Below are positions 32,497-48,300 of a stretch of 64,000 nucleotides of DNA, piece after piece. Below the pieces are notes generated by a model that worked only from the letters and a program-made list of their open reading frames with translations, was not told the origin of the DNA and did no database searches. Position numbers and translations under genes: made by a program. Positions within the stretch are counted from its first letter, which is position 1. Each line of letters opens with the position of its first letter. The stretch is taken from NCBI RefSeq assembly GCF_026343335.1, contig NZ_JAPELX010000001.1:6324001-6388000 (forward strand), read 5' to 3'. This DNA comes from Streptomyces sp. NBC_00078. Lineage in GTDB: Bacteria > Actinomycetota > Actinomycetes > Streptomycetales > Streptomycetaceae.

Positions 32497-34056
32497 TCAG
32501 CCCGTCGTGATGATGTTCTCCAGGGCCCGGGACACCGAACGGTCGGCCAGGGCGGTGGTGGTCAGCGCCGGCGGCATGGCGCCGGTGGAGCCGGGCAGCA
32601 GGGAGCTGTCCACCGCGAACAGGTTGCCGTGGCCGACGAGTTGGCCCGCCGAGTCGGTGGCCTCTCCCAGGACGACGCCCCCGGTGGAGTGAGAGGTCAG
32701 CAGGGGGGTCACGATGTCGAGCCCCAGCCCCGTGGCGGCGTTGAGCCGCTGCGCGGTGCCCTGCACGGCAGCGGTGACGCGCAGGATCCGGGGGTCTGCG
32801 GCGGGCCAGTACAGCTCCGCGCTGTCGCTCAGCGCCCGGTAGGTGAAGCGGCCGATCGGGGGCGCCACGGACATCGCGAGGGCGGTGTCCGTGAGCGGTC
32901 CGAGCGCCGGGTAGCCCAGCGGGAAGCTCAGCAGGCTCACCGGAGCCTTCGGGTTGTCCCAGTCGGTCGCGAGAATGTGGGCGGGCCCGCCCTGGGCCTT
33001 GCTGGTGAGCGGCAGACCGGCCCGGGCGACGATGTGGTCGCCTCCGCTGCCCCAGTTGCGCCCCACCTGGTCGTTGAGGTGCGGCAGATGACCGCGCGCC
33101 TTCGCCCGCACCAGCAGGCGGGTGGTGCCCAGTGACCCTGCGGCCAGGAAGACATGGCGGGCGGTGAACCGCGGGCGGGCCAGCTCGTGGCCCTGCTCGT
33201 CGATCTGCCGGCAGTCGATCACATAGCGGTCCCCGTCGGCGCGGATGTCCAGCACCTGGTGCAGAGGCAGCACCTCGGTGCGTCCGGTGGCCTCGGCGGC
33301 GGCCAGGATGGTGCGGTCCACGCTGCGCTTGGCACCGCTGTTGATGCCGAGCATGGCGTCGCCGACGATCGCCGAGCGGACCGCCGTACCGGCCATCTCG
33401 GCACGCACGGTCTGCCAGTCGATCGCCATGTCGACGCGCCGGGTCCCCAGCCCCGCGCGCTCGGCGGCGGCCAGGAAGTCACGCGCGTTGGCGTAGTACG
33501 GCGAGGCGAGCACGTCGTCGGGGATGGGAGCCACGCCGATCAGCCCGCGCGCCCGGGGATACCAGGTCCCGGCCATCTCGGCGTAGTCGAGCCGGGTGCC
33601 GAAACTGGCGCGGAACAGCTGCTCCGACGGAGCCTCCATGACGGCGTAGTTGACCAGCGAACCGCCGCCGACACCGGCACCCGCCAGACACGTCACCCCG
33701 CCGCCGGCGTAGGCCTCCAGCACGCCGGTGAACAGGCTGACCGGTTCCCGGCTGAGGGGCGAAGTGGTGGACAGCCAGGAGGCCCGTCCGTCCGGGCGGG
33801 CCTGAGGTGCGAAGGTGTCACCGGAGGGGGTGATGGGCCAGCGTCTTCCCCGCTCCAGGACGACGGAGTTGATTCCGGCCTGGGCGAGCCGCAGGGCCGC
33901 CACCGACCCGGCGTAGCCGCTGCCGATGACGACGGCGTCCACGGGCTCGGAGGCCTTCGCCTCGGTGCTGAGCAGGGGTACGGACAGCGCCGCAGCTCCG
34001 GCTGCTCCCGCACCGCGCTTGAGGATCTGTCGTCGGGTGGGCGCAGGCTGGGTCAT
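32497..34056 (-). CDS. cholesterol-oxidase-like GMC flavoenzyme with Tat signal
   Basis: A 519-residue FAD oxidoreductase. The N-terminus has a twin-arginine motif (TRRQILK at 7-13) and a hydrophobic h-region ending in AKA, so it is probably exported. GSGYAG at 45-50 binds FAD. The closest familiar group is cholesterol oxidase, also found in polyene clusters (PimE type). The active-site region reads SHSTGGVVLG and LPGSTGAMPPALTTTALADR. The Asn expected in the second motif (GxNP in cholesterol oxidases) is Met. The start is ATG 34056 (the MTQ of a Tat leader); a GTG at 34113 is an alternative. It probably tailors the polyketide outside the membrane. Confidence 0.85.
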   Translation of the reverse strand: MTQPAPTRRQILKRGAGAAGAAALSVPLLSTEAKASEPVDAVVIGSGYAGSVAALRLAQAGINSVVLERGRRWPITPSGDTFAPQARPDGRASWLSTTSPLSREPVSLFTGVLEAYAGGGVTCLAGAGVGGGSLVNYAVMEAPSEQLFRASFGTRLDYAEMAGTWYPRARGLIGVAPIPDDVLASPYYANARDFLAAAERAGLGTRRVDMAIDWQTVRAEMAGTAVRSAIVGDAMLGINSGAKRSVDRTILAAAEATGRTEVLPLHQVLDIRADGDRYVIDCRQIDEQGHELARPRFTARHVFLAAGSLGTTRLLVRAKARGHLPHLNDQVGRNWGSGGDHIVARAGLPLTSKAQGGPAHILATDWDNPKAPVSLLSFPLGYPALGPLTDTALAMSVAPPIGRFTYRALSDSAELYWPAADPRILRVTAAVQGTAQRLNAATGLGLDIVTPLLTSHSTGGVVLGEATDSAGQLVGHGNLFAVDSSLLPGSTGAMPPALTTTALADRSVSRALENIITTG

Positions 34057-34435
34057 GGGTGGCGTGGGCTCTTCTCTTCGGAGGCTCTTCAGCGCTTCGC
34101 TTCGGCGCTTCACGATTCCGGGCGGGCCCGCGCCGGGGCAACCCCTGACTTCGGCTGCCGGTAACAGGGGTTGTAACCACAGGTAATAGGGGTCCCCCGC
34201 CTATGCCCAGAGTGAAATGTGAGGGGACGGGGAAGGAGTTGCAGGAGTCTGCCGGGGGCTAAGGGTGTTTGCTGGGTGGGGGTTCCTAGGCTGATCGGTG
34301 TACCGGGCAAGGGGGCAGTGCGGCCCTCTGATGTACCCGGCATGAGGGGGCGGGGTGGCCCCCCTACCTGCGGAAGCTCCGCGCGGTGGCGGTTTTTCTG
34401 CAAATTTGAATTGCCTAATGGGGGAAATAGAGAGA
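34057..34435. promoter_or_regulatory. divergent GMC/LAL control region with CAGGGGTT repeats
   Basis: A 379-base divergent intergenic region. It contains a perfect inverted repeat CAACCCCTG (34139-34147) and CAGGGGTTG (34165-34173), followed by a related GGTAATAGGGGT copy at 34182-34193. The same core appears upstream of PKS1. It should carry promoters for both operons. The regulator is inferred to be the LAL protein or another cluster-linked factor. Confidence 0.5.
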
Positions 34436-37225
34436 ATGAACTTATGTGAACGGGACGGAGAGATCCGGCAAATACGAGGTCTACTGGCCGAAAGTAGAGA
34501 GGGTCACGGCAGGGTCGCCCTCATAAGTGCCGCCGCGGGTTCGGGGAAGACCGCGCTCTTACGGGAGTTGGATGCGGAACTCTCCGACGATGTGATCTCC
34601 CTCGGCGCAAGCTGCGTCCCGCCCGACCGCGATGTCCCGTACGGCATGCTGACCGAGCTTCTCGAAAGTCCCGCACTCGGAGCGGAGGACGCCCGGCGGG
34701 CCAGGAAGCTGCTGGAGAACCGCACCGTTCTGGCCGGTTCCGGCTTTTCGAGACTCATCCGGGACATGGCCGAGCAAAAGCCGGTCGTCATCACCGTGGA
34801 CGGTATCCACGACGCGGACCCCGAATCAGTGGTTCACCTGGTGCGGGTGGTGCGCCGAGTGCCCTCCGACAGAGTGCTCGTGGTTCTCACCGAGCGTCCG
34901 CAACCGGCCGAAGCCTACTCGGCGCTGCACAGCGAACTGCTCGGGCGGCCGCACGTCAGCTTCATCCGGCTCCGCCCGCTGTCTCCGCGAGGGGTGCGGG
35001 AGATGGTCGAAGCCGACACCGGGGCGAGGGCCGCGGACCCGCCGGCCGCCGACCTGCACGCACTCACCGGAGGCAGCCCGCTCCTGGTCCAGGCGCTGCT
35101 CCAGGACCTGCGCGCGTCCGGACAGACCGCTGTCGCCGACGTCCCGCCCGGTGGCCCCGCCTTCGGCCACGCTCTGCTGGGCTGCCTGCACTCCGCGGGC
35201 CCCACGACCCTGGCGGTGGCCCGCGGGATCGCACTGCTGGACGGGGCGGCCACCCATGCGCTGCTGAGGCGGCTGCTCGACCTGCCGCTGGAGGCCGTCG
35301 CCCGCGCCGTGGCCGAACTCGACGCCGTCGGGCTGGTGCACGGCTGCCGGCTGCGCCACCCCGCGGCGGTCCGGGTGATTCTGGGCGAGATGGCGCAGGA
35401 GGACAGGACGGCGTGGCACCGGCGGGCGGCGCGGCTGCTTCTGGACTCGGGCGCCGCCGCGGCGGGTGTCGCCCGGCAACTCCTGCACGTGGAGCGCGTC
35501 GCCGAGACCTGGATGGCACAGGCTCTCGTCGACGGCGCCGGCGAACTGCTCGACGAGGACGACGGCGAGCAGGCCCGGGCATGCGCGCTCCTCGCCCTGC
35601 GGGCCGGCATCGGTGACCTGCGGCTCCAGGCGGAGGCGGTCGCCGCGCTGGCCCGCGCCGAACTGCTGCTCTGTCCCGCCGCGGCACCCCGGCTGTACCC
35701 CTACCTGTCCGCCGCGATCAGACACGGCCATCTCTCACCGCGCCTGGCCCTCGAACTCCCCGGGATTCTCTGGTGGCACGGCCGGGCCGGGCAGAACCAG
35801 CGGCTCTACGGACACCTCGCGCGACTCGTGGACGGCGCGAACCCCGGGCCTGCCATGGAACTGCGCGCCTGCGGCACGATGCTCACCACGGTCTTCCCGC
35901 AACTCGCCGAGCGCATACCGGACCTGCGGGACCAGAGCAGTGATCTGGAGCTGGCCAGCGCCGCGTTCACCACCGCCACCCGCATGAAGGTCTCCATGCA
36001 CCTGCGCACCGTCCAGACGCAGGGCCCCAGAGCCGACGCCGTGCGCAGCGCCGAGCATGTGCTCGGCGCCACCCGGCTCACCCACCGCACCGTCGAGCCG
36101 CTCGCCATGGCCGTGGCCACGCTCCTCGGCTGCGACCGGCCCCGGTCCGCCCGCAAGTGGGCCGACCGGCTGCTCACCGACGCCACCGACCGGGGCGCCG
36201 CCCACTGGGAAGGCCTGATGGCCGCCCTGCGCTCCCAGGCCGCCCTGTACGAGGGCGATCTGGTGGGCGTCGAACACTATGCGCGGCGGGCGCTGCGCCG
36301 GATGCCGCCGCAGGCGTGGGGCGTTGGACTCGGCACCGTCTACGCCTTGCTGCTGCGCGCGTTCACCGAGACGCGACGGCATGGCGAGGCCGCCGAGCTG
36401 CTCAGCAGGCCGGTGCCGGAGATGCTGTTCGAGAGCACCCCCGGGCTGTTGTATCTGCACGCCAAGGGCTGTCACCATCTGGCCACGCACCAGTACGAGG
36501 CGGCACTCGCCGACTTCCACGCCTGCGGTGAGCTGATGGCGAAGTGGGGCATGAGCCGTTCCACGATCGGTCCGTGGCGCTGCGGGGCGGCACAGGCGCT
36601 GCTGGAACTCGGCGAACCGGACGCGGCCGGGCGCCTCGCGGAGGAACAGCTGTCGGCTCTGGCGTCCGGCGGACACTCCCGGGTGAGAGGAATGGCGCTG
36701 CGTGTCCTGGCCGCCACCCGGGCGCCCGAGCAGCGGTCCGAACTCCTCGTCCAGGCGGTGAACCAGCTGCGGTACAGCGGTGACCGGGTCGAGCTGGCCA
36801 AGGCCCTCACCGATCTGGAGGACACCCAGCGCCTGCTCGGCGAGAGTGGACCCGCCGGCAGAGCGGTCAGGCCCAGCCTGCACGCGGTCATCGGAGGCCG
36901 GGCGGCCCTGCCCGTGCAGCTGACGGCGGTCAGCGCCCCCGACGCCCCGTCCGCCCACCCGGAGCCCGCCGAGGACACCTCCGCCGACCCGCTGAAGCAC
37001 CTCACGGACGCCGAACGACGGGTGTGCGACCTCGCCGCCCGGGGCCGCAGCAACCGGGAGATCGCCGGTGAGCTCTTCATCACCGTCAGCACCGTCGAAC
37101 AGCATCTGACCAGGATCTACCGCAAGTTGAACGTCAAGGGGCGCCAGGACCTGCCCGTCGAGCAGGCCGAGGCACACCCCGACACCCTGCACGCCACGCC
37201 CCCTACCCGACTGCGCAAGGTGTGA
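34436..37225 (+). CDS. LAL-family (large ATP-binding LuxR) transcriptional regulator with two TTA codons
   Basis: A 929-residue regulator. Walker A AAAGSGKT lies near 33-40 and Walker B VVITVDGIHDAD near 115-126. A long helical TPR-like middle follows, and a C-terminal LuxR HTH sits near 853-905 (LTDAERRVCDLAARGRSNREIAGELFITVSTVEQHL, broken here only for description). LAL proteins usually activate polyketide clusters. Codon 3 (34442-34444) and codon 42 (34559-34561) are TTA, the leucine codon read by the bldA tRNA, so translation is expected to be developmentally controlled. The ATG at 34436 follows GGGGAAA; an ATG at 34418 has no binding site. Confidence 0.9.
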   Translation: MNLCERDGEIRQIRGLLAESREGHGRVALISAAAGSGKTALLRELDAELSDDVISLGASCVPPDRDVPYGMLTELLESPALGAEDARRARKLLENRTVLAGSGFSRLIRDMAEQKPVVITVDGIHDADPESVVHLVRVVRRVPSDRVLVVLTERPQPAEAYSALHSELLGRPHVSFIRLRPLSPRGVREMVEADTGARAADPPAADLHALTGGSPLLVQALLQDLRASGQTAVADVPPGGPAFGHALLGCLHSAGPTTLAVARGIALLDGAATHALLRRLLDLPLEAVARAVAELDAVGLVHGCRLRHPAAVRVILGEMAQEDRTAWHRRAARLLLDSGAAAAGVARQLLHVERVAETWMAQALVDGAGELLDEDDGEQARACALLALRAGIGDLRLQAEAVAALARAELLLCPAAAPRLYPYLSAAIRHGHLSPRLALELPGILWWHGRAGQNQRLYGHLARLVDGANPGPAMELRACGTMLTTVFPQLAERIPDLRDQSSDLELASAAFTTATRMKVSMHLRTVQTQGPRADAVRSAEHVLGATRLTHRTVEPLAMAVATLLGCDRPRSARKWADRLLTDATDRGAAHWEGLMAALRSQAALYEGDLVGVEHYARRALRRMPPQAWGVGLGTVYALLLRAFTETRRHGEAAELLSRPVPEMLFESTPGLLYLHAKGCHHLATHQYEAALADFHACGELMAKWGMSRSTIGPWRCGAAQALLELGEPDAAGRLAEEQLSALASGGHSRVRGMALRVLAATRAPEQRSELLVQAVNQLRYSGDRVELAKALTDLEDTQRLLGESGPAGRAVRPSLHAVIGGRAALPVQLTAVSAPDAPSAHPEPAEDTSADPLKHLTDAERRVCDLAARGRSNREIAGELFITVSTVEQHLTRIYRKLNVKGRQDLPVEQAEAHPDTLHATPPTRLRKV

Positions 37226-37227
37226 CC

Positions 37228-37269
37228 GCGGGCGCTCGTGAACGGGCCGCACCGTTCACGAGCGCCCGC
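37228..37269 (+). terminator. terminator after the LAL gene
   Basis: A perfect 18-base stem with a 6-base loop, beginning two bases after the LAL stop codon. It is the strongest hairpin in the window and isolates the PKS promoter from the LAL transcript. Confidence 0.9.
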
Positions 37270-37289
37270 CTCCACCCGGTCGCTCCCCT

Positions 37290-37407
37290 CAGGGGTGTTC
37301 AGGGGGTGCTCAGGGGCGCTGAGGGAGGCCTAGGGGTGGTGCCCGGTGGGTGGGCATCCGCAGGTCAGACGGGCGCCCGCGAACCCCTGTAAGCCGGATA
37401 AGGGTTG
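37290..37407 (+). promoter_or_regulatory. PKS1 upstream control region with phased CAGGGG repeats
   Basis: CAGGGG starts at 37290, 37300 and 37311, about one helical turn apart. A GAACCCCTGTAA / ATAAGGGTTG near-palindrome follows at 37381-37407. The core matches CAGGGGTT in the GMC/LAL region. The remaining 170 bases up to the PKS1 start show no gene. The activator-binding role is inferred. Confidence 0.5.
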
Positions 37408-37580
37408 TCACGGACGCCGTGGGTGACGAAGCCTTTTGTGTATCTGAGCTGCCGCATCGCCGCGGTGGCGCTCCCCCGGCCCTCCGAGCCGGGGCCCGCA
37501 GCGCACGGGCCGACATCGACGTCGGCGAGTGGTGCGCCGTTGCCGATTCCGAATCCTGACCTGACCTTTCCGGGGGAACC

Positions 37581-45257
<7,677 letters not shown>

Positions 45258-45319
45258 CCGCACATGAGCGGGTCCACGTCCACGAACACCATCATCATGC
45301 CCGGCACTGGGGGAATTTC

Positions 45320-48300
45320 ATGACAACGGCCACCAACGGCAGCACCGCTCACGACCGTTCCGACCTGCTGCGCCGCGCGCTGGTCGAGCTGAAGACCGCG
45401 CGCGCCGAGGCCGCCGAGGCCAGGAAGGCCCTCACCGAGCCGATCGCCGTGGTGGGTGTGGGGTGCCGCTTTCCCGGCGCCGGCACGGGCGTCGAGGGCT
45501 TCTGGGACCTGCTGACCGGGGGCCGCTCGGCGATACGCGAGATACCGGCGGACCGGTGGGACGCGGACGCCTACTTCGACGCGGATCCGGACGCGCCGGG
45601 TCGGACGTACGCGCGTCATGGCGGATTCGTCGACGGGGTCCGGGAGTTCGACGCCGGGCTGTTCGGGATCCCGCCACGCGAGGCGGCACAGGTCGACCCG
45701 CAGCACCGGCTGGTGCTGGAGGTGGCCTGGGAAGCCCTCGAACACGCCGGGATCGCACCGGACTCGCTGCGCGGCAGCCGTACCGGTGTGTTCGTGGGGA
45801 TGGGCGGGAGTGACTACGAGCGGCTGACTGCGGCCGCCGGGGACGTGGCCGGACTGGACGGCTATACGGCGACGGGCGGCGCCCAGAACTTCGCGGCGAA
45901 CCGGGTGTCGTACGTGCTGGGGCTTGAGGGGCCGAGCATGGTCGTGGACACGGCCTGCTCCTCCTCGCTGGTGGCGCTGCACCTGGCGTGCCAGGCGCTG
46001 CGGGCCGGGGAGTGCGAGCGAGCGCTGGTCGGCGGCGTGAACCTGCTCCTGTCCCCCGGCACGACGGTGACCCTCTCCAAGGCCCGCATGCTGTCGCCGG
46101 AGGGCCAGTGCAAGACCTTCGACGCCTCGGCGGACGGCTACGTGCGCGGTGAGGGCTGCGGCGTGGTGGTGCTGCGGCCGTTGGCCGACGCCGTGCGGGA
46201 CGGGCAGGAAGTACTGGCGGTGGTCAGCGGCTCCGCCGTCAACCAGGACGGCAGGAGTTCGGGTCTCACCGTGCCCCGGGGATCCGCCCAACAGGACGTG
46301 ATCCGGCGCGCGTTGGCGGTCGGCGGGGTCGCGCCCGGTGATGTGGGCTATGTGGAGGCGCACGGGACCGGCACGCCGCTGGGCGATCCGATCGAGGTGC
46401 GGGCGCTGGCCTCGGTGCTGGGTGAGGGGCGTGCGGCGGACCGGCCGGTGGTGCTGGGGTCGGTGAAGACGAATATCGGGCACCTGGAGGCTGCCGCCGG
46501 TATCGCGGGCCTGGTCAAGGCGATTCTCACGGTCGGACGTGGAGTCATTGCGCCGCATCTGAACCTGACTACTCCCAATCCGTTGCTGGAGTGGGACGAG
46601 TTGCCGGTGCGGGTGGCGACCGAGCTGACGCCGTGGGACGAGGAGCGGCGGGTCGCGGGCGTGTCGTCGTTCGGGTTCGGCGGGACCAACGCGCATGTGG
46701 TCGTGGAATCCCCGCCCGCGCCCGCCGAGACCATCGCCGATGCCGCCCACGACGTCGTGGGTGAGGGTCCGGTGGTGGTGAAGGTGTCCGGGCGCAACGA
46801 GGACGCCCTGCGCGCCTCCGCACAGCAACTCGCCACGTTCGTACGGGACTCTGCGGCCCCGGACGCACTGCGCGGGGTGGCCTGGGAGTCCGGCGTGGGC
46901 CGGGCGGACCTGCCGCAGCGGGCCGCCGTCGTGGCCGGATCGCTGACCGAGCTCGCCGACGGGCTCGGGCGGATCGCCGAGGGCGGGCTGCTGCCCGCCG
47001 GTGTGGTGTCGGGCCGGCGTGACGAGACCGGCGCGCCCAGGATCGCCTTCCTGGCGCCCGGCGGGGAGGCCACCGGAGTGCCGGCCGGCCTGTACGGGCG
47101 GATCGACGTGGTGACGGAGACGGTCGACGAGGTGTGCGGGGCCGTGGACCTGCCACCGTCGGCACTGATCGTCTCCGACGCCGAGCCCCAGGACGGCGGT
47201 GTGCCGGACGCCGACGGCGCCCTGAGCGGCCCCGGCGAAGTCCGCGACGGTTCGCCGGCACCCCAAAGAGGCGCGGGTCCGCAGCCATCGGCGGCCGCAC
47301 CGCGTGGCGCGACCAGCCCCCACGATGCCGCAGCCGGCCGGCGGCCCCTCCCCGCACCTCTCGCGGAGCGCCTCGCGGCGTACGCGACGGCGGTGGCCCT
47401 GGGAGCCTGGTGGAAGTCCGTCGGCGTGGCACCGGACGTCGTGGCCGGTCATGGCGCGGGCGCCTACGCGGCCGCCGCGCTCGCCGGAGTGTTCACCGTC
47501 GCCGACGGCGCGCGCCTCGTCGCCGCCGCCGACGACCGGGAGACGCTGGCGAAGGTGCTCGCCGACATCGAACTGCGGCTGCCCGAGGTCGACTTCGTGT
47601 CGGACGCCACCGGCAAACCGGCCGGCGCCGAGGCGGTCACCGTCGACTACTGGCTGCGCCAGGCCGCCGAACCCGTCCCGTTCGAGGACGTGCTGTGGTC
47701 CACGCTGGGCATCCGGACCCGGGTCCTGGTCGAGCTGGGCTCGCCGGACCGGCGGCCGATGCTCGCTGAACTGGTGTCGGAGGGCGGACTGACCCGCGTC
47801 GCCTCCGCGCACCCCGCGGACACCACCGCCGACGCGCACGAGTGCCTGCTGCGGGCGCTGGCCCGCGTGTGGAGCGAGGGTGCCGACGTGGACTGGGCCA
47901 AGGTCAACGGCCCGCGGCCCGCGCGGGTACCCAAGCTGCCCACGTACCCCTTCCAGCGCCGTACGCACTGGATGCGGCCCGCCGCCCAGGACACCGCCGC
48001 CCAGAACGCCGCCGCGCAGCCCGCCGCCGGTGACCCGGGCGCGGCGCTGCGCCCCCGCGTCCTCAAGGCGGCCACCGGGGACACGATCGGCGAAACCCGG
48101 CTGTCGCTGTCGGTCCTGCCGTTCCTGGCGGAACACCGGGTGCACGACCGGCTCGTCGTACCTGGCGTGGTCTACCTCGAACTGCTGCTGCGCTGCGCGG
48201 CCGAGACCTTCGACGGCCCGGTGCGCATCGAGGGTCTGGAGCTGTCCCGGCCGCTGGTGCTGGGCGACGACGACGCGGCGACCGTCCAGGTCGTCATCTC

